In this document: positions 40,101 through 46,109 of the stretch, piece after piece
Layout: every line of letters begins with the position of its first letter
Position numbering within the stretch: position 1 is the stretch's first letter
NCBI GenBank assembly: GCA_037893245.1
Contig: JBAIAA010000885.1
Coordinates: 1-64,000 of the forward strand
Direction: 5' to 3'
DNA: 64,000 nt
From: Crossaster papposus
Lineage: Eukaryota > Echinodermata > Asteroidea > Velatida > Solasteridae
The notes under the pieces: model-generated
Seen by the model: the letters and a program-made list of their open reading frames with translations, nothing else
Told to the model about the DNA's origin: nothing
Database searches by the model: none
Translations under genes and position numbers: made by a program

Positions 40101-41838
40101 ACACCCCCGGTAAACCCCTGCTGCTTTCTAGTGCCTTAGGTTTCCAATAACGACCTATAGCTGCAAACCCCCCCCAAAAAAAAACCCTTCCTAACATGTT
40201 CTTCGTGTCAATTTCCACACCAAACATTATTTATACAGCAACCCAGTTCAAAATTAAAATGTCTCTTGCAATAATTCGCAGTACTGGCAATTCGTGGCAA
40301 AAAAAACTCATCAAATTCGACATGCGTACATGTGCTGGGTTTCATTTCAAATTAAACTCGAAAAGAAAATAATCGCACATAACGGTTTAAATTGGGCAGC
40401 GGTGATACTGCATGCACGGTGCACAGGTGCACTAACACCAATAGTAAAACTGACCCGGTGCCCGATGAAAGAAAAATAACCCCCGGTTTGATTTCCTTAC
40501 ACAGAATGGATCAATTTGGCTGTCGTCCTTTCTGGCTATGGCCGCCTGCATCATGGTCGTCATTGCCCTGGTAAGAAATTAATGACATTCACTATACGAC
40601 TGTATTATTGGTGATTGAACGGATAATTAAACTTCAAAGCTGTGGGGTTCTATTGACCCCTCTTTCAAAGCTATATCTAGCCTACGTAGTTTTAAACGCA
40701 AGTACACAATTAAATTATTAAATAAATATTCAAACTGAAGACTAAAATACGTCTCTGTTTCACGGGGTTACAGGCAACGGGTTATAAGTATTTCTTTTTC
40801 TCTAATATGCTACAGTTTGTTATTATTTGTAATATATGTATTTGGTCTTTGTTATTGGGGGCCCTCACTCGACAAGCTTGCTTTTTGGGGGCCCGCCATC
40901 TACACTTATTCGCAGTGGTTTGAAAATGTCATGATATAATGTTGTTGTGTGGAAAATAAAGTAACATGAATGAATGTAACATGAATGAATGAAAGATACA
41001 ATTCTTGAACTGAATAAGGTTTACTGCAGTTAACTGAACTGCCTTCATTAATTTACTCATATAGATTTACATGCTCATGTGCTGTCAAACAATGTTGGTA
41101 ATCGCAAAAGCTGCAGGGACCGATTTTTATAAAGCTACTCAGCATACAAAATTGCTTAGCACAAAAGTCTTGCCCATAAAATTCAGGGGCCAATTTCACG
41201 GAGCTGCTAAGCACACAAATTTGCTTAGCATGAAAATTTGTCCTTGGTAAAAACAAGGTTACAGACCAAATTTTCACGTGATCTTTATTGTTTTGATTGA
41301 TAAACAGCTGTTTTTTTGCTTAGCATAAAAAACACGTAGAATTTTGGCTGATAACTTGTTTTTAATGAGCAAGACGTTTTTGTGCTAAGCAAATTTGTGT
41401 GCTTAGCAGCTTCGTGAAATTGACCCCTGGTTACCTGCCAAAACTCTATGTGCTTTTCACGCTCAGCAAAAAAAACCAGCTAAAAACCTATCACTAACAA
41501 TATACATCACCTGGAAATTTAGTCTGCGTAAGCCTGTGTTTCTCAAGGAAGATTTTTCAGGCTGAGCATTTTTGTGAAATTGACCCGTCTTTTTACGAAT
41601 TGTAATTTAAGATTTTAAAAGATTACAATTATTCCAATTTTGATGAATTAAAATATTCTTCCTGGTCCAGATTCACTTCTTGATGGCGTTGTCCGCTAAC
41701 CACACCTATCAGAAGATGCTAGGCAGTGACCAGCCATCCCGTAGTAAGTATGGCAACGATTATCGCCGTGCTTACGGGGATGCCGATATCCCTTTGCAAG
41801 AACCATTGAATATTCACGATGAAAGCACACGATTCTGA
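10138..41838 (+). CDS. GPM6 (M6): Neuronal membrane glycoprotein M6 / proteolipid protein (PLP) family
   Basis: A four-TM PLP/M6-family protein. Exons: alternative first 10138-10144 (phase 1) or 18862-19009 (phase 1), then 22092-22284, 25983-26142, 31831-31981, 34393-34487, 40505-40570, and 41671-41838. Every junction phase closes. The short form is 279 aa (vertebrate M6 is about 280), the long 326 aa. Short-form numbering: Cys-rich N-terminus, C6, C7, C9, C12, C14, likely palmitoylated as in PLP; TM1 20-41; TM2 70-93; TM3 121-148; large outer loop with four Cys (C153, C164, C192, C200); TM4 about 206-230; cytosolic tail. CGDSLHNFCN around C192/C200 matches the disulfide region of vertebrate M6 and PLP, with the same 8-residue spacing. 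Outer-loop sequons lie at N183 and N203. The junction VIAL-IHFLMALSAN closely resembles the M6B TM4 end. Known members act at the plasma membrane in neurite growth and myelin or glial contacts; the role here is inferred. Confidence 0.93.
11321..11572 (+). mobile_element. MITE family A, copy 5 (internally deleted)
   Basis: Perfect ends TTAAAGGTAGGATACACCAT and ATGGTGTATCCTACCTTTAA, but only 252 bp because the GCGATCGC centre is missing. Confidence 0.9.
12247..12607 (+). mobile_element. Inverted-repeat MITE, family E
   Basis: GGGCCGATATTCATAAAAGC at the left and TAATAAATATCGGCCC at the right. The interior has many TTAGCAG and CTGCTAA motifs in both orientations. It is about 360 bp, noncoding, in the first M6 intron. 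Confidence 0.8.
13312..13556 (+). mobile_element. Inverted-repeat element with TGACGTCA/CACGTG
   Basis: CTATAGACGATGTGCCCTCT at the left is inverted at 13537-13556. The inner arms (GTGCCCGGCA, TGCCGGGCAC) also pair. It carries TGACGTCACGTG and two more TGACGTCA- or TGATGTCA-like sites. Confidence 0.78.
13857..14098 (+). mobile_element. MITE family D, complete copy
   Basis: Near-perfect palindromic ends: GGGCCCAATTTCATAGAGCT and AGCTCTATGAAATTGGCCCC. Interior motifs TGCTTAGCA and GTTACAG-CCAAA are shared with copies near 41186, 45861 and 53319. Confidence 0.9.
14749..15188 (+). mobile_element. Inverted-repeat element, GTGACCC family J, copy 1
   Basis: GTGACCCGCTCTGCAAAAA at the left and TTTTTGCAGAGTGGGTCAC at the right, 440 bp apart, noncoding interior. 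A relative lies at 19178-19601. Confidence 0.82.
15786..16020 (+). mobile_element. Inverted-repeat MITE, 235 bp
   Basis: GGGCCTTTTCGAAACCTTTG at the left, its inverse ending GGATTCGAAAAGGCCC at the right, flanked by TAT on both sides. Confidence 0.82.
16108..16580 (+). mobile_element. Inverted-repeat element carrying a tRNA-like insert
   Basis: Left arm contains ATATCAAAGAGCGTAGAGCG and GGGGGAATTATCATAAATGG. The right arm holds imperfect inverses (GGGGCGCTCTACGG, TTTATATCGAG, ATTTATGATAATTACCCC). A tRNA-like segment lies between them. Confidence 0.6.
16309..16380 (+). mobile_element. tRNA-like SINE head or tRNA pseudogene
   Basis: CGGTAGCTTAGTGGATAAT resembles an A box and GGGGTTCGAATTC a B box, with about the right spacing. 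The acceptor stem does not pair well, so a working tRNA is unlikely. Confidence 0.5.
17060..17300 (+). mobile_element. Diverged relative of the GGGAGAC element (family B)
   Basis: Several GGGAGAC and GTCTCCC motifs in both orientations (for example CAAATAGGGAGACACCCCAA and GTCTCCCTATTTGGG) point to a degenerate family B copy. Confidence 0.5.
17360..17618 (+). mobile_element. Inverted-repeat MITE, family B, copy 1
   Basis: CACTTAGGGAGACA at 17360 and its inverse TGTTTCCCTAAGTG ending at 17618, with a second inner TGTCTCCCTAAGTG. The interior is found inverted at 26289-26541. Confidence 0.8.
18862..19009 (+). CDS. GPM6 (M6): M6 alternative first coding exon 1b
   Basis: ATG at 18862 in a good context (A at -3, G at +4), then 49 codons and one base before a consensus donor gtaagt at 19010. 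Phase 1, equal to exon 1a, so it joins exon 22092 in frame. It adds an extension starting MESSVQTSRYD with a hydrophobic FPFGIFVIEV stretch. N-terminally extended isoforms are known in vertebrate M6B and in fly M6. No similarity to those extensions was recognised. Confidence 0.7.
19178..19601 (+). mobile_element. GTGACCC family J, copy 2
   Basis: GTGACCCACTCAGCAAAAAC at the left and TTTTTGCAGAGTACGTCAC at the right. Interior resembles 14749-15188 in inverted order (ATTGACATTAGTCTTTTACG). Confidence 0.78.
19851..20432 (+). repeat. 39-bp minisatellite, 15 copies
   Basis: Unit starts ATGCAATCTAGCTACCCATT and is 39 bp. Fifteen nearly identical copies; the last has a T-for-G change and a one-base loss. 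Because 39 is divisible by three and the unit lacks stops in some frames, long artificial open frames run through it (13-aa period). It lies in the M6 intron after exon 1b. Confidence 0.97.
20774..21037 (+). CDS. 87-codon ORF of uncertain status in an M6 intron
   Basis: A true ATG frame, MFLAQRYFTAGNL..., with a Lys/Glu/Arg-rich middle (KIEEKKQQKRKEKYEKRRD) that could form a short charged helix, ending IATIN. Preceding DNA (20430-20770) is GC-richer than its surroundings. No splice donor in frame was found, so it does not join M6. Not recognised; it may be a small gene, a processed fragment or chance. Confidence 0.25.
   Translation: MFLAQRYFTAGNLSLNPCPSLGQSRDGRESNDSLDVYEAVKIEEKKQQKRKEKYEKRRDLQAQGPPKKPGMKTKMNLKIEMLIATIN
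21125..21205 (+). repeat. GACAAC/GGCGACAAC simple repeat
   Basis: Trinucleotide-type repeat of GACAAC, GGCGACAAC and GACGAC. It explains the Val-rich reverse-strand open frames here. Confidence 0.85.
21275..21470 (+). repeat. Two-copy direct repeat of about 100 bp, GGTGAT-rich
   Basis: GGTGATATTATGGTATAAT ... CATAATGAGGTGAAAGGTTT ... GATATAATAGTGACAATGAT occurs twice in tandem with few differences. Confidence 0.85.
22092..22284 (+). CDS. GPM6 (M6): M6 exon 2 (Cys-rich N-terminus and TM1)
   Basis: Acceptor ttttttttcag before 22092, donor gtaagt at 22285. Encodes EGGCCDCALCRCLKRVPYG, then a hydrophobic TM1 and the first outer loop. The Cys cluster followed by VPYG is the hallmark of M6/PLP proteins (vertebrate GCFECCIKCLGGVPY). 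Confidence 0.95.
23200..23405 (+). mobile_element. Inverted-repeat element, about 205 bp
   Basis: TAGGAAATCTTGTTAGAAGG at the left is inverted at the right end. The centre has two direct GACGTTGGTTCACAAAA copies. Confidence 0.72.
23450..25955 (+). mobile_element. Long foldback element, interrupted
   Basis: Arms at about 23450-24060 and 24110-24515 plus 25768-25955 pair as an inverted repeat: for example AGTGCACTTCTATAA and TTATAGAAGTGCACT, TTTAGCCCAGCAAACAAAA and TTTTGTTTGCTGGGCTAAA. The loop is about 50 bp. The right arm is split by the 1.25-kb element at 24520-25768. It fills most of M6 intron 2 and ends under 30 bp before exon 3. Confidence 0.8.
24520..25768 (+). mobile_element. Non-autonomous TIR transposon in the foldback arm
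   Basis: TIRs of about 33 bp: GGTTTTCCCGGACGATATCG continuing CAAAATGTGCAC at the left, and the exact inverse at the right. The inner halves also carry many TGCATTCG and TGAATGTGCA motifs in both orientations. No transposase frame. Confidence 0.85.
25983..26142 (+). CDS. GPM6 (M6): M6 exon 3 (TM2)
   Basis: Acceptor gcttatttcag before 25983, donor gtaagt at 26143. 160 nt, in phase 2, out phase 0. TLFWVLIGAVAIMGLYGVLL is TM2, followed by a Cys-containing inner loop (SGQNTCGREAVRCIGLC). Confidence 0.95.
26172..26755 (+). mobile_element. MITE family A, copy 6, interrupted by family B
   Basis: Starts TTAAAGGTATTAACTAAAC (decayed) 29 bp after M6 exon 3 and ends ATGGTGTATCCTACCTTTAA. A family B element replaces the centre between about 26289 and 26541. 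Confidence 0.85.
26289..26541 (-). mobile_element. MITE family B, copy 2, nested in family A
   Basis: CACTTGGGGAGACA at the left and TGTCTCCCCAAGTA at the right. The interior matches 17360-17618 in inverse (CTATGGGATTGTCTCCC, AAGGGTTAGGGTAAACAAGT). Confidence 0.82.
27853..27945 (+). mobile_element. tRNA-derived SINE head
   Basis: GCTCGGTTGTCAAGTGGTAA (A-box region) and GGGTTCGAGTCCCAG (B box), the same family as 1660-1745. The anticodon region (ACTAAAAAACA) is not tRNA-like enough for a gene call. Confidence 0.55.
28731..28805 (+). mobile_element. MITE family D, 5' fragment
   Basis: GGGGCCAATTTCATAGCACT followed by GCTTAAGCATAAAAATTGC. Only the left third is present; it abuts family G copy 1 at 28853. 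Confidence 0.7.
28853..29578 (+). mobile_element. TTAA-flanked MITE, family G, copy 1
   Basis: TTAAAGATGGACTACAACG at the left and GTTGTAGTCCATCTTTAA at the right, TTAA on both sides, 726 bp. Shared interior with 62674-63298 (GGACCTTGTTTATGTTGTG, GGTAGTACGTCA). Contains the palindromic array at 29165-29312. Confidence 0.88.
29165..29312 (+). repeat. Palindromic 57-bp array of paired TGACGTCA sites
   Basis: Three tandem units of TCGCGAATATTGACGTCAAA-TTTGACGTCAATATTCRCGA joined by CTTTCC spacers. Each unit is a near-perfect palindrome, and the whole block is itself inverted-symmetric with flanks (GGCCCTGAAGGGACTC, GAGTCCCTTCAGGGCC). Five exact TGACGTCA octamers (the full CREB/ATF site) and one CGACGTCA. 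Confidence 0.93.
29823..30001 (-). mobile_element. MITE family A, copy 7 (half element)
   Basis: From GGCGATCGCGAA to ATGGTGTATACTACCTTTAA; the other half is missing. Confidence 0.82.
30009..30744 (+). mobile_element. Inverted-repeat element with repeated GCAGGTAATATGGG
   Basis: Ends ACATGTAGGGTAGGTGCAGG and its imperfect inverse at 30705-30740. The 14-mer GCAGGTAATATGGG or its inverse occurs about six times, including a head-to-head pair at the centre-left (CCTGCAGTGCAGG). Confidence 0.78.
30859..31272 (+). mobile_element. Inverted-repeat element with GATCGAGGATC motifs
   Basis: CACTCTAAAAACGGTGTTTA at the left and TAAACACAGTTTTTGCAGTG at the right. The interior has GATCGAGGATCGAAACACAA and GGATCCTCGATCGACGG; a related partial unit follows at 31285-31470. 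Confidence 0.7.
31831..31981 (+). CDS. GPM6 (M6): M6 exon 4 (TM3, start of large outer loop)
   Basis: Acceptor ttccttttag before 31831, donor gtaagt at 31982. 151 nt, in phase 0, out phase 1. TM3 (VTYFVCAVWIALTAVLAMPF) then the loop with the first two conserved Cys (RSYCNN, PSSCID). Confidence 0.95.
32148..32330 (+). mobile_element. Inverted-repeat MITE ending GGGGCGGATCCAGG
   Basis: GGGGCGGATCCAGGAATTTC at the left, CCCTGGATCCGCGC at the right, with GC-rich GGGGGGCGC tracts near the right end. About 180 bp. Confidence 0.78.
32336..32560 (+). repeat. AT-rich palindromic tandem repeat (GATATCT)
   Basis: Repeated AATTATTTAGAGATATCTCG-type units with GATATC/AGATATCT palindromes, about five units, in M6 intron 4. 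Confidence 0.8.
33160..33458 (+). mobile_element. MITE family A, copy 8 (3' deletion)
   Basis: TTAAAGGTAGCATACACCAC at the left and TGGTGTATACTACCTTTAA at the right. The segment between CTTGCTTTT and CATGATAATTC is deleted. Confidence 0.88.
33460..34392. other. M6 intron 4, right part
   Basis: AT-rich sequence between the MITE and exon 5. Nothing recognisable beyond simple A/T runs. Confidence 0.5.
34393..34487 (+). CDS. GPM6 (M6): M6 exon 5 (outer loop disulfide region)
   Basis: Acceptor catgcag before 34393, donor gtaagg at 34488. 95 nt, in phase 1, out phase 0. Contains the NNT sequon and VCGDSLHNFCN, matching the Cys-x7-Cys pair of vertebrate PLP/M6. Confidence 0.95.
34488..36850. other. 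M6 intron 5, left part
   Basis: No exon or clear repeat. Overlapping open frames at 35537-35815 (both strands) lack recognisable domains or splice context. Confidence 0.5.
36860..37681 (+). mobile_element. 822-bp TIR element with 6-bp target duplication and inner minisatellite
   Basis: TATGGAAAGCCAAAGCGGAA at the left, continuing AATTCAAAACCCC, and its inverse ending TTTCCATA at the right; TIR about 40 bp. AATACC flanks both sides (36854-36859 and 37682-37687). The inside is almost all a minisatellite. Confidence 0.9.
36911..37498 (+). repeat. Minisatellite of about 19 bp (CAAGACCCAATTTATCACG)
   Basis: Some 30 units of CAAGACCCAATTTATCACG with variants, organised into a higher-order block (ending in TTACCGAGCAAGACTAAACA) that is itself duplicated. 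Inverted relatives (TCTTGCCTGATGATAATTTG) follow at 37540-37640. Confidence 0.92.
38691..39068 (+). mobile_element. MITE family A, copy 9
   Basis: TTAAAGGTAGGATACACCAT at the left, ATGGTGTATCCTACCTTGAA at the right (terminal TTAA mutated to TTGA). Full-length with the GCGATCGC hairpin centre. Confidence 0.9.
39070..40500. other. M6 intron 5, right part
   Basis: Contains a weak inverted pair (GTTTATGGTGTAAAT near 39855 and ATTTACACCATAAAC near 40015) that may bound a decayed element. No exon. Confidence 0.5.
40505..40570 (+). CDS. GPM6 (M6): M6 exon 6 (start of TM4)
   Basis: Acceptor ccttacacag before 40505, donor gtaaga at 40571. 66 nt, phase 0 on both sides: NGSIWLSSFLAMAACIMVVIAL. The NGS sequon opens the exon at the outer face, then TM4 begins. 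Confidence 0.93.
41114..41588 (+). mobile_element. MITE family D, outer element of a nested pair
   Basis: Left piece GGGACCGATTTTTATAAAGC to 41185 and right piece from about 41429 to TTTTGTGAAATTGACCCG belong to one diverged family D element split by a younger one. Confidence 0.72.
41186..41428 (+). mobile_element. MITE family D, inner nested copy
   Basis: GGGGCCAATTTCACGGAGCT and AGCTTCGTGAAATTGACCCC ends, full interior, inserted within an older copy. It ends about 240 bp before the M6 terminal exon. Confidence 0.88.
41671..41838 (+). CDS. GPM6 (M6): M6 terminal exon 7a (end of TM4, cytosolic tail)
   Basis: Acceptor cctggtccag before 41671, stop TGA 41836-41838. 55 codons: IHFLMALSANHTYQKMLG then a hydrophilic tail ending HDESTRF. 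IHFLMALSANHTY parallels IHFLMILSSNWAY of vertebrate M6B. Confidence 0.93.
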   Translation: MHFLMALSANHTYQKMLGSDQPSRSKYGNDYRRAYGDADIPLQEPLNIHDESTRF

Positions 41839-43168
41839 AGCGAGGCTAGGAGACCAAAAATTGACGTAGTTCGGATGGGAACTGCATCATCAGACTCAGA
41901 AATTTAAGGCCAAGAAATCTGGTGAATACAGGAGGAGATCTATGGGGTTGCTATACACTTGTCAACGGGTGAAACTTGGTTAATTTATGGGTGGTTGTGG
42001 TGCGCTAATTGGGAGGTACAACTATATGTTGTACAGTACAATGTATTGCGTTCAGAGTGTGGTGTTCTTAATGCGAGGTTTTATGTCAACTGAAAGTTAC
42101 AAAAAAGTGAATCGCGATGCTCGCTTAGATTATGTACAAAACTGGCGTCAGAGAAGTTTACATTAACTTCGATTTAAGAAACAGGTTTGCGAAACTGAAA
42201 GATGATTTACTTGTTTGTGGGGGGAAAGAGGCTAGCTAGCTATGGATTATTGTCACGTTTTCATGTGATGTAGCTAGCTCCTATTTTAAGATGTACCTGG
42301 TGAAGACACTCTAAGAGGTGTGGCCTTATGGACCGACAGCCTTATTTCTATCAAAAATGGAACGTTTGTATGGGTGGAAACGCACACATTGATTGTTACC
42401 AATCACATGATTTAGATTAATTAGAATATGTATACAGACTCCTTGGTATCTCAATATTTGGTCTCCAATCCTTTAGCTGTAGATGTTGAAGTTACGATTG
42501 TGCGTGCGGTAATTTCGACTACATCATATCAATTAATTGTCGTGAAAGTAAAAAAAAAAAATACAAGAGCTTTCAGTTTCTATGGATATTGTATTAACTA
42601 TGACGTGTAATTATCAATCATTGAAATATATGTATATTAGATTAATGAATGTTTGTGAATGTTTAATTGTGCTGAGACAAAGTAAACGTTTATCACTTTA
42701 TATAAGTGTCCTTTGGAACCAATCCGTATCGGGTAGCTCCGTATTATCACATGGGTTTGACATACACGTACATTTATACTTCACATTGTACGGGATGTGA
42801 TCTAACTATATGGAAGAAAGCGAATTCCCTTCAGTAAAAAATGTCCCATCGACGTAAACGAGAGATCTTAGTTTTACACGATTATAAACCCTTCTGAAAG
42901 TTTGAAGGGGTGTTTTATATTTTTTCCAAGATTCCTTTTTTTTTGGAGACCGAATTTTTTTCGGACACAAAAAATAGCTGCAGCCCTCCGTAGAAATAAA
43001 ATACGCCTTAATTATCATTACAAGAAGGCTTACAGATCATACAAAATTCTAACGGGTTAATTTAGGCCGACAGGGGGACCGTGACAAATTCAATGTTGCG
43101 GGTGGAGTTCTGGATTTTGTATGGATGTTTAAATTAAACAATCCTTATTTCATATCTTTGCATTACAG

Positions 43169-43282
43169 TTTAGTATCATGGTAATCACTATCTTTGTCAT
43201 AAATAATACACACGTGGCACTCAGGGAGTTCCCCTTTTTCATGACATGCAGTAAGTGTGCTTACCCGTTTGTTGTACAGTGA
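43169..43282 (+). CDS. GPM6 (M6): Candidate alternative M6 terminal exon 7b
   Basis: Acceptor tttgcattacag before 43169, frame 0 after exon 6: FSIMVITIFVINNTHVALRE, then FPFFMTC and a stop at 43280-43282 (37 codons). It would complete TM4 with a different hydrophobic stretch and a short tail. A consensus donor gtaagt at 43251 leaves open an internal 82-nt exon continuing downstream. Support is phase, acceptor and hydrophobicity only. Confidence 0.5.
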   Translation, partial: FSIMVITIFVINNTHVALREFPFFMTCSKCAYPFVVQ

Positions 43283-44540
43283 ACCAGTACGTTATCATTA
43301 ATCTTAAGGATGTCCCAAACATATTGACGAAAATGACCACGAGGCATAAACTGTGGCCATTGTTAATGGAGCCATATTTTGTGTCAACGTATAGCGGCTC
43401 AATTTGGACCACCGTAATCTGTAAAGAACGTTTAACTTTTCGGCTGAAAAAAATAAAGAAAAAAAGAAAAAAGGAAACAAAATAAAAATTACTACAAATT
43501 TCGTCGTCGATTTAATTTGGGACATTCTTAATAGAATTGCGTAAATACATCTAGTGTTATTATAGAGCGGCATATTTGTCATTGAGTAGGAGTAATGTAG
43601 ATGTAGGATAACTGTGAAGTTTCAACACAAAAAGGTCTCCGATATTCTGGTCGATGCCTAGATACCCTAGAATGTTTTGCTGGGGGGAAAAAGCGGAAAA
43701 GTTGGTTTCTGTGAAGGGGAAACGACTTTTTCCATCGGTAGATTTTTAGACATTCTCACCTCTTCCCGAAACTCCGCCTACAAAGGCACGTGACTACTAA
43801 TCAGGCTGAAAGATATTCAAGTGGACGTGTGTATAGGTAAAAAGGGGCGGGGTCAGAATAAGCCACTCCTCTATTAAACGATAACATAATTCGCGGTTTC
43901 GCGATAACCCTTTCGTGAAATTATGGCTTCGGCTAGAAAACTGGAAACCTTTTAATAATTACATAAATCTCGTTGTAGCAAGCTATAGAACTACTAGTTA
44001 AAGTTGGTACAATTTGTGACACTTTTGTGAATACCATGTTATGGATTCATTCCGCTGTTTGAATATTTCCCGTAGTATGTTGATGACAGTGAATGGTACA
44101 ACGCATATCATTGGGAAAGTAGCGACTGTGTGAACCAAATTAGAAAATGCTACGTGTAGTTGGTGAAAGTGTTCGTACATGAACTACAAGTACAGTAACC
44201 AGTAGTATTCAAAATGTTATAATCTGTGTTGTACAATATGACGGTGCTGATGGTAATTACTGTTTGTTAATATTGAGGTTTCCTTTCATTTTGCCTTCAA
44301 GCTAGCTCGTCGTTTAAACATTGGTTTATCGCTTTGAGAATGACGAAAAAGGCACGTCAATTGTTGCCACATGATTTCGTTTACAACACCATTGCCATAG
44401 CAACATAAAGCACAATAATTATTCATGATTTTCATTGCTGTCTTTCTCGCAATTGTTTAAAAAAAGAAATTATTTATTGTATAAATGTGTTTAAATTCGT
44501 TTATCTAAAATAATACTAACATTTACTCTTGAAAGTTTTT
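43283..44540. other. Convergent intergenic region, left part
   Basis: AT-rich; no clear repeat or gene. Possible poly(A) signals on the plus strand for M6 occur (AATAAA near 43004 and 43482). Confidence 0.5.
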
Positions 44541-44544
44541 TGAG

Positions 44545-44905
44545 TGAGTGAGTGAGTTTTGGGTTTAACGCCGTACCGGCATCAGTGGCCATATTCACGG
44601 CGGGAATGTGTACAAATATAAGACAATAGTTAGTAACAAAAAAACAATCAAGTGAACTGTGGAGAATATAAGAACTCGGAGTCAGAAGGAACAATTATCA
44701 AAAGAATGAAAAACCATTGTATAGAAGAATAACGATAGACTGATTCTAGGCAGTTTTCCAGGAGAATCCCGTGGAAGGCGGGTCACAGAGGATTCCCCAG
44801 ACACACGGCACCCTGTCTAAATTTGTCCCGCAAGGCCGGCCGTTTCCCTTGCAGTTTAAGGGCCCGGGCCCCGCCGGTATTTTCACAGGTCCACATACCT
44901 CCGGG
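44545..44905 (+). mobile_element. SINE-like repeat with GAGTGAGTGAG...TTTAACGCCG head
   Basis: GAGTGAGTGAGTTTTGGGTT-TAACGCCGTACCGGCA resembles the start of the RUDI-type SINEs described from molluscs. It continues into a GC-rich body (CCCGCAAGGCCGGCCG, GGGCCCGGGCCCCGCC). The match is from memory of the motif. Confidence 0.45.
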
Positions 44906-45860
44906 TGATGAGGGGACAATAAAGTTTTTTGAAGAGGCGTTATGAACTCATAAAGGAAAACCAGATTATTATAATTTAAAAAAAGAATGTTGCACTGTAT
45001 ATTAGAGCTTCAAACTGCACTCCAAAATAAAAAGGTTTAAAACAATGAAAAATGGCGAAACCAATCTTGCACTCGTTGACATTTTTGGACACGAACAATA
45101 TTTGGAGTAAAACTGAGAATTTTAGGTTTTACTTTAATAATATTTTTTTAAGGGAACACAATAAAAAAGTAAACAAAAGGAAACAAAACAAAAAAGGCTG
45201 GAAAACATGTTGTGCAAAACGGTTTATTTTAAATCTTTGTGTCACACACAAAGTTAGTTTTTAAAATAAATTATTGTAAATTTGTATACTTTTCCTTTTT
45301 TTTTTAGACTGTACACAGTATACCCCATTATGTTTTTATTTCAATTGATCAAAACTTGCATTTTTTTATTATTTACATGTCTACTGTAATACGTTTGCAT
45401 TTATTCTTATGCTGTTTATGAATAAATGTCTTTAAAACCTGAATTTTTCTTTTGCGTCTATTAATCACCCCGACTTTATCATAGTACATTTCATTGACAG
45501 TTCTTGTTTTCCATAAAATGGAGCAAATAATAGCTATGGCAGGACCTTAAACTGCAAACAAGTAAACCCTGTATAAATGGAGCTTTAGACAGACAAGTGC
45601 TCAAGATGTAAATCAGTGGATACTGGAAAACGAAGATACCTTCAGTAATATGGGTGACACACTTTATCTTCCGAAATGCAAGTGGCTGAATTATTCAGAT
45701 ATACATCGCCCAAACAAAATTAAACTGGATCTTTCTGTCTCACTAAAGCCACCAAACAATTTGCTCGGGAAATTTTCAAATGAAATCAATTCATCATCTT
45801 TCTCATATTACATAGCACATCTAGAAGACACCCAAAGCAATACTGTACTTTCATGAGACT

Positions 45861-46103
45861 GGGGCCATTTTCATTGAGCTGCTAAGCACAACAAGTTTTC
45901 TTAGCATGACAATTCATCCTTGGCAAAAACAAGGTTACAGACCAAATTTTCACGTAATATTTATTGTTTTGGATTGATAATCAGCTGTTTATTTGCTTAG
46001 CATGAAAAACACGTATAATTTTGGCTGGTAACCTGTTTTTAATGAGCAAGACTTTTTTGTGCTAAGCAAATTTTTGTGCTTAGCAGCTCTATTAAATTGG
46101 CCC
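45861..46103 (+). mobile_element. MITE family D, complete copy
   Basis: GGGGCCATTTTCATTGAGCT and AGCTCTATTAAATTGGCCC ends with the full family interior. Confidence 0.9.
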
Positions 46104-46109
46104 ATGTCT

